Part shown: positions 1 through 8,834 of the stretch, one piece after another | Layout of the letters: the number at the start of each line of letters is the position of its first letter | Position numbering within the stretch: the stretch's first letter is position 1 | NCBI RefSeq assembly: GCF_000255705.1 | Contig: NZ_JH636448.1 | Span: 144,977 to 179,591, forward strand | Source: Zavarzinella formosa DSM 19928 | Lineage (GTDB): Bacteria > Planctomycetota > Planctomycetia > Gemmatales > Gemmataceae | DNA length: 34,615 nucleotides | Direction: 5' to 3' | The notes under the pieces: generated by a model | Databases searched by the model: none | What the model was told of the DNA's origin: nothing | Seen by the model: the letters and a program-made list of their open reading frames with translations, nothing else | Translations under genes and position numbers: made by a program

Positions 1-2
1 CA

Positions 3-341
3 CTGGATGAGTTCGAGCAAACGTGGGGCGGCAAATATCCGACCATCGGAAGGCAATGGCGGCTGCACTGGAACGACATCATCGCCATGTTCGAGTTCCC
101 TCCCGCGATCCGCAAGGCGATTTACACGACGAATGCGATTGAGTCGGTGAACAGCGTGATCCGGAAGTTCACGCGGAACCGGAAGCAGTACCCGAACGCG
201 GAGTCGGCGCTGAAACTGGTTTACCTGGCGATCCATGAGGCATCGAAGAAGTGGACGATGCCCATCGTTGGCTGGAAGGCAGCCTTGAACCACTTCGCCG
301 TGATGTTTGAAGGCCGGATGCCCAAGGCCACCGGCCAGTGA
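3..341 (+). CDS. IS256-family (mutator-type) transposase, C-terminal part, cut by window start
   Basis: The frame is open from the first bases of the window and ends at TGA 339-341, so only the last 112 codons are present. It reads LDEFEQTWGGKYP, then WNDIIAMFEFP, then IRKAIYTTNAIESVNSVIRK. The last string, with the TTNAIES.N motif, is the C-terminal signature of IS256/mutator transposases, DDE enzymes that cut and paste the element. The catalytic aspartates lie further upstream, outside the window. An internal ATG at 87 is not the real start, because conserved family sequence continues before it. The coding end is followed within 50 bp by the probable right terminus of the element. Family assignment is firm; whether the copy is intact cannot be judged here. 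Confidence 0.92.
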   Translation: MDEFEQTWGGKYPTIGRQWRLHWNDIIAMFEFPPAIRKAIYTTNAIESVNSVIRKFTRNRKQYPNAESALKLVYLAIHEASKKWTMPIVGWKAALNHFAVMFEGRMPKATGQ

Positions 342-365
342 CTGCAACTACCGTTCCCTACAACC

Positions 366-391
366 CTGACACAAAAGAAATTACAGGCCCC
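366..391. repeat. Probable right terminal inverted repeat of the IS256-family element
   Basis: Read inward on the minus strand, the segment begins GGGGCCTGTAATTTC and continues with TTTTGTGTCAG. This resembles the GGGxCTGT...TTTTGTGTCA ends typical of IS256-family elements. It lies 25 bp after the transposase stop, where a right end is expected. The bases immediately outside are AATCGACT (392-399), a candidate 8-bp target duplication. The left end is outside the window, so neither the repeat nor the duplication can be confirmed. Confidence 0.6.
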
Positions 392-398
392 AATCGAC

Positions 399-1829
399 TC
401 ACTTCTTCTCGGCAAACGCATACAAATGCCCCGCCGTTCGGACGTACAGGGTGTCGTCCGCAATCACGGGCGTGGCCGCCACTCGCTCATTGAGCTTCGG
501 ATTTTTCGCCACTTCGACGGGTTCTTCAGTCCCGGCTTTTAATACGGTGATTGTCCCGTCATCCAAAGCGGTGAAATAAATGTACCCATTGGCCGCCACC
601 GGGGAGGCATAGTACCGGCCTTTGGCCGCCGCCCGCTCTTGAACATAAAGCGCCTTGCCCGTCTTGGCGTCATACGCGGTGACCAGTCCGCCGTCTTTCA
701 CCAACACATATTGGCCACGGTACAAAATTCCCGAAGGCACGTAGGGCAATCCCTTTGTCTGCTTCCAAAGCACATGAGTTTTCGTCACATCCCCGGTTCC
801 GCCGAGTTTCAGGGCGAAGGCGCTGTTCTTCGATTCGGACATGAACTTGATGGCGTCGTCCCATTCCTTCCGCGTCAGCTTGCCATCGTGGTCGGTGTCT
901 TGGTTGTCGAAGAAACCCTTCATAAACGTTTTGTCCAAACCTTCTTTCGTGATGAAACCCTGTTTTTCCTCATCCGCCGCCTTGAGCAACACATCGAACT
1001 CCGGCAATTTCATGTCCTCGCCGGGCGACCAACCCGCGAAGAACAAGGTGCCGTTCTCGGCAACGGGCGTCGCGCAGGTGGCCGCCGGCATCCCGGTCAC
1101 GGACCATTTTTCCTCGCCGGTCGCCAGATCGTAGCCAATCATCTTCCCGTATCCGGCCGCCACCACCTGTTTGCCGTTCGGCGTGTCACACACGACCGGG
1201 GAGCAGAACGAGGATGTTGATTGTCTCTTCTTCTCCCACTTGAGTTGCCCCGTGGTCAGGTCGAGCGCAATGATTTTGGGATTGGTCTTCTCGTCCCGAA
1301 CGAGGACGACCATGTCATCCGCGAGGATGGGAGAAACACCGGTGCCGAAATCAGCCATCGTGGCCGCTGTCGGTAGTTCGTACTTCCAAAGTTCCTTCCC
1401 GGCCAAGTCGTGGCAAAACACCCCGCAAGAACCGAAGTAGGACACGATCCGCTTCCCGTCCGTCACGGATGTCGAAGCGGCCGGGCTTCCCTCGGTCTGA
1501 TGGTACGGCTCGATCTTTTTCGCGGGAGCCTCGGCCCGCCATCGTTCCGTTCCGTTCGCTCGATCATAAGCGACCACGTAGAGTTTCATGTTCTCAAACG
1601 CCGTCAAAACCAGCATGTCCCCGACGACAATCGGCGAAGAGAATCCACTCGGGGCCGGCACTTTCCATTTCACGTTCTTGGTTGGCCCGAACTCGACAGG
1701 AGGTTTTTGAGCGTCCGCGACTCCCATCCCGCCCGGCCCGCGAAACTGCGGCCAAGCCAGGGGCGGCTCGGCGCCCAATCCAACCGCTGAGAAAACACCC
1801 AGCGCCAGCGACGCGATCAACTTTTTCAT
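399..1829 (-). CDS. Secreted PQQ-like (BamB-type) beta-propeller protein with an inserted EF-hand pair
   Basis: 476 residues. The start at 1829 is chosen because GAGGGAAAG lies just upstream and because it opens a signal peptide (MKKLIASLALGVFSAVGLGA); a frame from 1874 adds 15 unlikely residues. The mature part starts with WPQFRGPGGMG, typical of planctomycete PQQ-like proteins, and carries blade repeats such as YDRANGTERW, LDLTTGQLKW and YDLATGEEKW. At residues 311-322, DTDHDGKLTRKE is a canonical EF-hand calcium loop with D1, D3, D5, G6 and E12. A degenerate partner loop lies at about 286-297. The insertion sits between blades. No quinoprotein dehydrogenase catalytic residues are evident, so a structural or binding role in the periplasm is likelier than an enzyme. 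The gene diverges from the HxlR regulator and ends 7 bp from the IS256 element. Confidence 0.88.
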   Translation of the reverse strand: MKKLIASLALGVFSAVGLGAEPPLAWPQFRGPGGMGVADAQKPPVEFGPTKNVKWKVPAPSGFSSPIVVGDMLVLTAFENMKLYVVAYDRANGTERWRAEAPAKKIEPYHQTEGSPAASTSVTDGKRIVSYFGSCGVFCHDLAGKELWKYELPTAATMADFGTGVSPILADDMVVLVRDEKTNPKIIALDLTTGQLKWEKKRQSTSSFCSPVVCDTPNGKQVVAAGYGKMIGYDLATGEEKWSVTGMPAATCATPVAENGTLFFAGWSPGEDMKLPEFDVLLKAADEEKQGFITKEGLDKTFMKGFFDNQDTDHDGKLTRKEWDDAIKFMSESKNSAFALKLGGTGDVTKTHVLWKQTKGLPYVPSGILYRGQYVLVKDGGLVTAYDAKTGKALYVQERAAAKGRYYASPVAANGYIYFTALDDGTITVLKAGTEEPVEVAKNPKLNERVAATPVIADDTLYVRTAGHLYAFAEKK

Positions 1830-1920
1830 CACTTTCCCTCGATGTGTTGCAAAGGCATCGTGATATGCTTCCACAAGTTTCGCCGATCAGGGTCGTTTCG
1901 ACCTGCCGACCGACGAAGCA

Positions 1921-1988
1921 TTGATAACAGCATGGTATCAATTTATCAAGTACATACCATAAAGTGTGGCACATACCATTTGGTAAGT
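1921..1988. promoter_or_regulatory. Divergent control region with clustered GGTA/TACC dyads, probable HxlR-type operator
   Basis: Several dyads lie between the propeller gene and the regulator. ATGGTAT (1932-1938) faces ATACCAT (1954-1960), and ATACCAT recurs at 1973-1979. ACATACCA (1971-1978), TT, TGGTAAGT (1981-1988) forms an 18-bp palindrome with one mismatched pair. TTGATAA (1921-1927) is also inverted as TTATCAA (1943-1949). The last palindrome ends 17 bp before the regulator start, a usual position for autoregulation. The binding protein is inferred from adjacency only. Confidence 0.55.
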
Positions 1989-2005
1989 AAGTCAAAAGGC
2001 CGGTC

Positions 2006-2389
2006 GTGAAGCGAACAACCTACTCATGCGGTCTCGAAGCCGCGTTCGATGTGATTGGCGGAAAATGGAAGGTGGTCATCCTCTGGATGTTGCATCCGGA
2101 GCCGAAACGGTTCGGAGAACTGAAACGACTGGTGGTCGGCATCACGGAAAAGGTGCTGATCCAGCAATTGAAGGACATGGAAACCGATGGATTGATCGTG
2201 AGAAAAGCTTATCCCGAAATCCCGCCCAAAGTGGAATACTCACTCACTCCAATGGGAATGAGCCTCAAAGAACTGCTCGGTCCCCTGTGTGAGTGGGGAA
2301 CCAAGCATATCAAGCAAATCGGCGATCAACACCTTTGCCAAGAAGCCTCGTCAGACGAAAAAACGCCGTCGAATGGCTCGCCAGAGTAA
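2006..2389 (+). CDS. HxlR-family winged-helix transcriptional regulator
   Basis: 127 residues, starting at GTG 2006. The N-terminus has CGLEAAFDVIGGKWKVVILW, the classic HxlR opening with a conserved Cys (residue 8) ahead of the IGGKW motif. The winged-helix region follows with RFGELKRLVVGITEKVLIQQL and the wing segment P.KVEYSLTPMG. The family members are MarR-like DNA-binding dimers, several of which sense reactive electrophiles or redox state through the N-terminal Cys. About 20 C-terminal residues are polar and probably disordered. The divergent palindrome-rich region just upstream suggests control of itself and perhaps of the propeller-protein gene. The start has only a weak ribosome-binding site. 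The ligand cannot be read from the sequence. Confidence 0.93.
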   Translation: MKRTTYSCGLEAAFDVIGGKWKVVILWMLHPEPKRFGELKRLVVGITEKVLIQQLKDMETDGLIVRKAYPEIPPKVEYSLTPMGMSLKELLGPLCEWGTKHIKQIGDQHLCQEASSDEKTPSNGSPE

Positions 2390-2405
2390 AACATCTCGAC
2401 ACATA

Positions 2406-3104
2406 TCAGGCGTTGGGGTCTTCCAAGTAGCTGTCACCGGCCGCCCGGTTGTATGTGCCTTCCAAGTCAACCGACACCATTAATTCCGGACCAAGAGGAA
2501 GCAGCATGGCCGGGAGAGCGTCGCCAACAGTCAAAGCCCTCTGCCAGACGGCCAGCATTCGCCCGCCCAAGGCGGCCGGTCCGCCGACGCGATAACTAAC
2601 GGCACAGGGAGCTGACGGGGAGGAAATTGACTCGCCAAGGGAGGCGGCAATCTGCCCGGCAAATGAAAATTGAACGGGTCGTCGATGCACATCGACCAAA
2701 AGCAAATGAACCCCGCCTCGCAAATAATTCCCGTAGCGAGCGGCATATTGCTCGCGGGCCGCCGGACGGTCTTTGTTGCGCGGCGAGATGAGTTCCACGG
2801 CGGCGATGAGACGCCCCTCGCGTTCAACCAACACTGTCGTGTCTTCTTCCAGAGTGGAGACGGCAATCTCGATGTCTGGCTCGGTCACCTGTGTTGTTGT
2901 TTCGGTCACTAATGAATGAATGCCATTGGTGACCGAAACATCAGGTTTCACCGGCGCCAAACCAATCGCCACAAGCGGGCTGGACCCGATCACGGCCCGG
3001 AATCCCGGCGGCAGGCGATGCTTCAAATCCCGTGCGATCTCGGTCATCCAATAGATATGAAGACCTTCCCAACCGGGCCGATCCGACCAGTCGTGCAACG
3101 GCAT
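2406..3104 (-). CDS. DUF4058-family protein
   Basis: 232 residues. The start at 3104 has GGAGAAG upstream and gives MPLHDWSDRPGWEGLHIYW, the usual beginning of planctomycete DUF4058 proteins. Other family traits are a VSTLEEDTTVLVEREGRLIAAVELISPRNKDRP segment, in which the xAVELISPRNK part resembles a nuclease-like core (inference), and the following ARYGNYLRGGVHLLLVDVH. No catalytic role is established for the family. There is no signal peptide or membrane segment, so it is probably cytoplasmic. It lies 71 bp downstream of the large barrel-like protein on the same strand and may share its transcript. Confidence 0.82.
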   Translation of the reverse strand: MPLHDWSDRPGWEGLHIYWMTEIARDLKHRLPPGFRAVIGSSPLVAIGLAPVKPDVSVTNGIHSLVTETTTQVTEPDIEIAVSTLEEDTTVLVEREGRLIAAVELISPRNKDRPAAREQYAARYGNYLRGGVHLLLVDVHRRPVQFSFAGQIAASLGESISSPSAPCAVSYRVGGPAALGGRMLAVWQRALTVGDALPAMLLPLGPELMVSVDLEGTYNRAAGDSYLEDPNA

Positions 3105-3175
3105 GGCAACTTCTCCGTGCGGAAAAGGGCATTGTACCCGTTCTCCAATGAAAACGGGTCCGTGCATTCCGCCGA

Positions 3176-6031
3176 TCAGAACCGGAAATTCAGCGTGGCC
3201 AGAGCCTCCAGACGATAACTGCTCTGGCCAAGCACTGGCACGCCGATGGCGCCGCCGAGGGTCATCTTCGGGAGGAGGACATTCAGACCGGTGGTCAGGT
3301 TGGCTTCGTCTTGAGTGTTCACCAAACGACCGGCTCCCCGATTGGTCAGGGGGGTGTTCACATGCAATTCCACTGTCGGGATCAGGCCTCGGATTCCCTC
3401 GGTGTCACTCCGCACCAGCCAATAGCCGGCCCCGACGCTGGTGAACACTTCCACCGGATATTCAGCCTGACTGGGGGCGGCGATCGAAACCACTCCCTGC
3501 GTGTAAAACCGATCCTGATTGAACAAGAAGCCGGTCCAAGGTTGCAGCCACAGTGAACGCGGGGCCACGCCGCCGTTGTTCAGCAAGGCCACGCTGCCGG
3601 AATGTCCCGTCGGAAGGGTTAGGTTCACCCCGGAGGTAATCAGGCTGCCCGTGGCCGCGTCTTGCGCCCACGCCAGTTTCGACACGATGGTCAGGTCGCC
3701 GATGGCAGAATCTTCCAATCCCGGCCCGCCGGATTGCACGAACGGCAACCGCATTCCAATCGAGCCATACCCACCAAAGACAGTCTTTTCAAAACCGACG
3801 GTTTCTTGGTTCACATCAAGGCCGTGATAACCGCCCGGATTCTGGTTCTGGAAGGCCCCGGTGAAATTGTTGTAAGTGAAGTAAAACCGATCCATGGGCC
3901 GGGGCCCGTCGTTGTCCGTTACCTTCAATCCGGCGAATTGCGGAATGATGGGAACACGGACCGATTGCGGCCCGCCGGGCGTCAACACGGTGCGTTGACC
4001 GCTGACACCGATGAAATCACCAAAGAACGGCGGCGTTTCCGGAGGCGGCGAGCAAGTGGCGCATGGAATCGCTTGAGCATCGACCAAGGTTTGTTGAATC
4101 GGCGATGGCGAAGCCGCTTCGGTGTGCTGGACCGCCACCACATCGCTCTTCGTCGTTTCCGCTTGGGAGAACGTGTTCGGCGGAACAAACGCCGGCATCG
4201 CCCCCGGCGTCAGGCCTTCGCCGACGGACCTTGCCCGGATCGCATCCATCGCCGCCTCGGACGCGCGGGCCGTCGGGCCGTAGAGCCAGTTCATCCGCAG
4301 GCCGTATTGCCAGTCGAAGAACCGGCTCTCCTTTTCACCCAAGGGGACAACGAGACCGTTGGAAACATAAAGGTTGTTCCGCAGTTGGGCGGTGAAGCCC
4401 ACCGTCATGTTGACATCGTTAAAGCCTTGGCCGTCATCAATGATGTTGACGCCGTTAAACCGGGCGTTGCGGCGGCCAACATTCATGCCGCTGTTGTAAT
4501 GCAGTTCCACAAATGGCGCCAACCCTTGCAGAATCGCGCTGGCATCGTTGTTCCGGGCCACCCAGTATCCAAGTTGCGTGTCAACCGAGAGGATCGGGAT
4601 GGCATAGATTTTCGCCGTTTGAACGGAATTATCGCCGACATTGCGAAACCGCACTTGGTTCCCGAATGCGTCGAATCCCACCGACAGCCACGATTGGGAG
4701 AACAACCGGTCGTTCGGCGTATAGCTCATGGCCGCATAGGGGCTTAGCAACACCGTCTGGTTCTGAATGCTCAACAGTTCCGATCCGTCCGAAAGACGGA
4801 GGGTGGTGTTGTTCGCCGTCGGCAAAGCGGCCGACAACCCGCTGGCGAAATTAAGCACCGGGTCGCGGGTCCACATCCATTTGGCGGCGATGGCGACGTT
4901 CCCCAACTGGACATCCCGACTCGTCATTTCACCAATCGTCGTGCTGCTCGCCAGCGTGGAGGCAAACGGAACACGGACTTCCACCGACCCCTGACGGTCG
5001 AGGAACGTCATTTCAGCCCCGGCCGAGAAACGGTTGACGTTTGCTCCGTTCGCCGACAGTTGGGTGGCCGAGTAGTAATCGTAATTGAAGAAGACCCGGT
5101 CTCTCGGGAACGGGCTGTTATCCTCGGAAATCTTGGTTCGGCCGACATTGCCGCCATTGGCCGGGTTGGCCACGTGAATCCCAAGGTCATACGGCACGGT
5201 GCCCAAGCCGCTCGCCATCACTTGATAGTAGTAAATCAGGTCCGACGTGGTGGTGTTGTGGACGTTCAGCGTGCCGGTCGGCCCGAGGGTCAGGGAATCC
5301 ACCGAGGTGAGGATTTTCCCGGTCAATTGATTAAGCCCGGCCAGCAGAATGGCGCGTCCCTGGGGGGTGCGTGACAGACGATCCACCACTTCCGAAAATA
5401 CGTTGGTGGTGGTTTGGTTAACCGCAAAGTTGGTCTGCCCCGGAATGGGATCACCAAGGCCGTAAGCCACCACTTGATGGACGATGTTGCTCGTCCCGAT
5501 GGCGGCGGGATTAACGGACCGCGAACCATAGCCGTTGAGAATGAGTTGAATCACCGCCCCGGCCCCGCGGGGATCAAAATTGGTGACGCCGCTTGCGGAG
5601 TCGTATGGCGAATCCCCGTGAGAGGGGGTCAGCGTCAACGAGCCATTGCCCGTGAACTTCATGGCGTTGGGGCTTATCAAGGTCCGCGTGGTGCCCGCCC
5701 CGCCAAAGAAGTCCCCGAACATATTGGGCGTGAACGTGCCGGCGGCCTGCCCGCCCAAGAACTCGTTCCCCGCCAGGGTGTCTCCCCCCGTCCCCGGAGG
5801 AATGGCGGCGTTCGGCGGTTGGACGGGCGGGTTCGGATTGTTGGGGTCAACTGGCGTCCGTGGATTCGCCATGTCCGGCAATTGGGTGGGCGGCAGAACT
5901 TGTTGCGGGAGAACCGTCGGAGGATACTGTCGCGGCGCCGGGGCACATCGCGGCCAGAAAAAGGCTTGGGCGGCGGATTGATGACCAAGGGCCAAAAGAC
6001 CGGCGACAATGAACCAACGACCGCGAGCCAT
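3176..6031 (-). CDS. Large secreted two-module protein, probable outer-membrane beta-barrel
   Basis: 951 residues. The start at 6031 follows AAGGAG at good spacing and gives the signal peptide MARGRWFIVAGLLALG...AQA; an upstream start at 6064 is less likely. A Pro/Asn-rich linker (about residues 30-85) comes next. Two related modules follow. The first opens near residue 105 with GDFFGGAGTTRTLISP and has RVFFNYDYY near 311. The second opens near 670 with GDFIGVSGQRTVLTPG and has RFYFTYNNF near 713. Both continue with alternating, glycine- and aromatic-rich strands (for example FGGYGSIGMRLPF). The protein ends LATLNFRF, and a terminal Phe is usual for outer-membrane barrels recognised by BamA. 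I do not recognise a named family, and cargo or function is unknown. It lies downstream of clpV but is not an obvious secretion component. Confidence 0.72.
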   Translation of the reverse strand: MARGRWFIVAGLLALGHQSAAQAFFWPRCAPAPRQYPPTVLPQQVLPPTQLPDMANPRTPVDPNNPNPPVQPPNAAIPPGTGGDTLAGNEFLGGQAAGTFTPNMFGDFFGGAGTTRTLISPNAMKFTGNGSLTLTPSHGDSPYDSASGVTNFDPRGAGAVIQLILNGYGSRSVNPAAIGTSNIVHQVVAYGLGDPIPGQTNFAVNQTTTNVFSEVVDRLSRTPQGRAILLAGLNQLTGKILTSVDSLTLGPTGTLNVHNTTTSDLIYYYQVMASGLGTVPYDLGIHVANPANGGNVGRTKISEDNSPFPRDRVFFNYDYYSATQLSANGANVNRFSAGAEMTFLDRQGSVEVRVPFASTLASSTTIGEMTSRDVQLGNVAIAAKWMWTRDPVLNFASGLSAALPTANNTTLRLSDGSELLSIQNQTVLLSPYAAMSYTPNDRLFSQSWLSVGFDAFGNQVRFRNVGDNSVQTAKIYAIPILSVDTQLGYWVARNNDASAILQGLAPFVELHYNSGMNVGRRNARFNGVNIIDDGQGFNDVNMTVGFTAQLRNNLYVSNGLVVPLGEKESRFFDWQYGLRMNWLYGPTARASEAAMDAIRARSVGEGLTPGAMPAFVPPNTFSQAETTKSDVVAVQHTEAASPSPIQQTLVDAQAIPCATCSPPPETPPFFGDFIGVSGQRTVLTPGGPQSVRVPIIPQFAGLKVTDNDGPRPMDRFYFTYNNFTGAFQNQNPGGYHGLDVNQETVGFEKTVFGGYGSIGMRLPFVQSGGPGLEDSAIGDLTIVSKLAWAQDAATGSLITSGVNLTLPTGHSGSVALLNNGGVAPRSLWLQPWTGFLFNQDRFYTQGVVSIAAPSQAEYPVEVFTSVGAGYWLVRSDTEGIRGLIPTVELHVNTPLTNRGAGRLVNTQDEANLTTGLNVLLPKMTLGGAIGVPVLGQSSYRLEALATLNFRF

Positions 6032-6114
6032 GGGGGACACTCCTTGCCCATTTTGACTGCTCAATCATTATGTTGAGCATCCCCGCATTTATCGTCCCAA
6101 CCCGCATTTCCCCT

Positions 6115-8781
6115 TTACTCGATTGAGTAGGCAAATTGAGAACTTCCATCAATCCCGACATGGACTCGGCGAACTGGGCGGGATTCAGCCATCCGAGTCA
6201 GCACTTCGGTGGCGATGGCGGGCAACATGCTTCCCGTCAGAATGTGGTCCACGTTGCGCGCCCCGCTCTCCACTTCCTTGCACCGGGAGGCGACCAGCGT
6301 GACCACTTCGGGGGAATAGGAAAACTCGGCCCCGTGGTTTTGCTTCAGCCGTTTGCCGATCTTGCCCAGTTGCAATTCGATGATCCCCTTTAGCATCGTT
6401 TCACTTAAAGGGAAATAAGGAACCACTTTCATCCGCCCCAACAGCGCTGGCTTGAACGATTTCAACAAGTCGGGCCGCAACAATTGCTCCATACCAGCGG
6501 CGTCCGGGGCGGTCTCCGGGTCGGCGCAGGCTTTCACGATGGTGTCTGTCCCGACGTTGGAGGTCAGCAGGATGATGGTGTTTTTGAAGTTCACTTCGAT
6601 CCCGCGCGAGTCGTTCAACACACCCTTGTCGAAGACCTGATAAAAGATTTCCTGCACGGACGGGTGGGACTTTTCCACTTCGTCGAGCAGCACCACGGAA
6701 TACGGCCGCCGCCGCACGGCCTCGGTGAGAACGCCTCCCTCGGAAGAACCTTCGTAGCCACGGGGCGAGCCGATGAGTTGCGAGACCTTGTATTCTTCTT
6801 TGAACTCGGACATGTTGATGGTCACCATGTTCCGATCCCCGCCATAGAGCAGGTCCGCGAGGGCGAGGGCGGTTTCCGTCTTGCCGACGCCGGACGGGCC
6901 GACGAGAAGGAACACGCCGATGGGCCTGCTCGGGTCGGCGAGATCTGCGCGCGAACTGCGGATGCGCTGGGCAATGGCTTCCAAGGCGTGATCTTGGCCC
7001 AACACTCGTTTGCCGATGATGTTTGGCAGGCTGATGACGGTGTCGATTTCATTCCGAACCATGTTGCCGATGGGGATGCCGGTCCACCCGGAGATGATGG
7101 CGCTCACCACGGCGGCATCGACGACCGGGAACACCAGCGGTTCCTCCCCTTGGAGTGTTTCCAGTTCGTCGCGGGCGGTCTTCAGTTCGGCCTGAACCTT
7201 TGGCACATCAACCTTGGCCGCGGCGGCGTCCGGGCCGTGGGCGGTTTCAAGGGCGGTCTGGCATTCCCGCACCTTGGTCACCAATTCACGCTCACGTTCT
7301 AATCGTTTGAGGAGGCCATCCCGCTTCGTCTCCGCTTCTTTCTTGCGGGTGTCCAGATCGGCAAGATGTTCGTCCCGGTGGTTGCCAATGGCCTGTTCCC
7401 GCTTGGCGCTGGCGATTTCCCGGTCAAGATGTTCAATCTCTTTAAGCGTGTCTTCAAGCAACGGCGGAGTGGCGGCTTGGCTCAGTTTCACACGGGCACA
7501 GGCCGTGTCCAACAGGCTGACGGCCTTGTCCGGCAATTGTCGTTCCGGGAGATAGCGGATGCCGAGCCGGACGGTTTCCAGCAAGGCTTCGTCGAGAATC
7601 CGCACACCGTGATGTTTCTCCATCACCCCGGCAACGCCCCGCAGCATGCGCACGGCCCGCGTTTCGTCCGGTTCGTCCACCCGGACTTCTTGGAAGCGGC
7701 GCTTGAGCGCCGGGTCGCTTTCAAAATACTTCTTGTACTCGTCGTAGGTGGTCGCCGCGATGGTCCGCAATTCGCCGCGAGCCAAGGCGGGTTTCAACAG
7801 GTTGGCGGCATCGTTCTGCCCCGCCTGCCCGCCGGCGCCGATCATCGTGTGGGCTTCGTCGATGAACAAGATCACTGGCTTCGGCGATTGCTTCACTTCC
7901 TGAATCACGCTCTTGAGCCGGTTTTCAAACTCCCCCTTCACTCCCGCCCCGGCTTGTAACAAACCGAGATCCAGTGTGCGAAGTTCGACGGGCTTGAGCG
8001 GTTCGGGCACATCCCCGGCGACGATCCGCAGGGCCAATCCCTCAACCACAGCCGTCTTGCCGACCCCCGCTTCGCCGGTGAGGATCGGATTGTTTTGCCG
8101 TCGCCGCGTGAGGATATCAATGACTTGGCGAATCTCGCGGTCCCGGCCAATCACCGGGTCGATTTCGTTCTTCCTCGCCCGTTCTGTCATGTTCATCGTG
8201 AACTGATCGAGAGCCGGTGTCTTGGAGTTGCTGACAGGGGCGGGACCGCCGTCGCTGCCTCCCCCGCCGCCGGTCGCGGCAGCCGGTTCCTCGGCTTCAT
8301 CCTTGGACAAGTGCGGCAACAGGTTGGCGAGTTCGCCTTGAACCTTCTCGGCATTCAACCGGCCCAATTCCGGGGAGGCGGTTCGCAATCGCTGCCCCAG
8401 CGTGCGCTCGGCCAGCACGGCGACGAGAAGGAAGACGCTCCGCACTTTGGTGGCTCCAAACTCCAAAGAGCCGAGTATCCAGCCTTCGCGGATGGCGTCG
8501 AGAATCTCGAAGGAGAGGTCTGGCCCCCCTCGGCCGTTGCCCGTCTTGAATTGGTCGATGGCCGAGTTCAGTTCCCGTTTCACCCGGTTGGTGTCCAACC
8601 CGTATTGCCGGAAGAGGAGAGCCAAATCGGTGTCGGCTGTTTCGACCAGTTTGAGAATCCAATGTTCCAGTTCCACATGATAATGGGTGCGAGAAACGCA
8701 CAACCCGGCCGATGCCTCCAGAGCCTTCCGACAGGTGGTGTTCAGCTTGGAAATCAGCGATTTGGCAGAAATGGACGGCAT
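6115..8781 (-). CDS. tssH: Type VI secretion ATPase TssH (ClpV)
   Basis: 888 residues, the usual ClpV length. The N-domain (about 1-160) has the ClpV-type start LISKLNTTCRKALEASAGLC followed by SRTHYHVELEHW, which binds the sheath protein TssC in studied systems. AAA+ module 1 has Walker A GEAGVGKT (236-243) and Walker B ILFIDEAH (304-311). A coiled-coil middle domain spans about 440-545. Module 2 has Walker A GPSGVGKT (628-635) and Walker B VVLLDEVEK (696-704). The hexamer unfolds contracted TssB/TssC sheath for reuse in the cytoplasm. It is the last gene of the secretion block, separated from tssG by 149 bp containing a strong hairpin. AGGA precedes the ATG. The ClpV-type N-domain argues against ClpB. 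Confidence 0.96.
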   Translation of the reverse strand: MPSISAKSLISKLNTTCRKALEASAGLCVSRTHYHVELEHWILKLVETADTDLALLFRQYGLDTNRVKRELNSAIDQFKTGNGRGGPDLSFEILDAIREGWILGSLEFGATKVRSVFLLVAVLAERTLGQRLRTASPELGRLNAEKVQGELANLLPHLSKDEAEEPAAATGGGGGSDGGPAPVSNSKTPALDQFTMNMTERARKNEIDPVIGRDREIRQVIDILTRRRQNNPILTGEAGVGKTAVVEGLALRIVAGDVPEPLKPVELRTLDLGLLQAGAGVKGEFENRLKSVIQEVKQSPKPVILFIDEAHTMIGAGGQAGQNDAANLLKPALARGELRTIAATTYDEYKKYFESDPALKRRFQEVRVDEPDETRAVRMLRGVAGVMEKHHGVRILDEALLETVRLGIRYLPERQLPDKAVSLLDTACARVKLSQAATPPLLEDTLKEIEHLDREIASAKREQAIGNHRDEHLADLDTRKKEAETKRDGLLKRLERERELVTKVRECQTALETAHGPDAAAAKVDVPKVQAELKTARDELETLQGEEPLVFPVVDAAVVSAIISGWTGIPIGNMVRNEIDTVISLPNIIGKRVLGQDHALEAIAQRIRSSRADLADPSRPIGVFLLVGPSGVGKTETALALADLLYGGDRNMVTINMSEFKEEYKVSQLIGSPRGYEGSSEGGVLTEAVRRRPYSVVLLDEVEKSHPSVQEIFYQVFDKGVLNDSRGIEVNFKNTIILLTSNVGTDTIVKACADPETAPDAAGMEQLLRPDLLKSFKPALLGRMKVVPYFPLSETMLKGIIELQLGKIGKRLKQNHGAEFSYSPEVVTLVASRCKEVESGARNVDHILTGSMLPAIATEVLTRMAESRPVRRVHVGIDGSSQFAYSIE

Positions 8782-8834
8782 AGGGGAGGGTCCTTGGATA
8801 GTCAGAGAGTCAGTTTATCTGCGATTTCAAAGAC

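Noticed and set aside
1964-1981. Sigma54 promoter (TGGCAC)
   Set aside because: TGGCAC is present but the downstream TTGC half at the required spacing is missing.
6115-8781. Housekeeping ClpB chaperone
   Set aside because: The N-domain is of ClpV type and the gene sits in a tss block.
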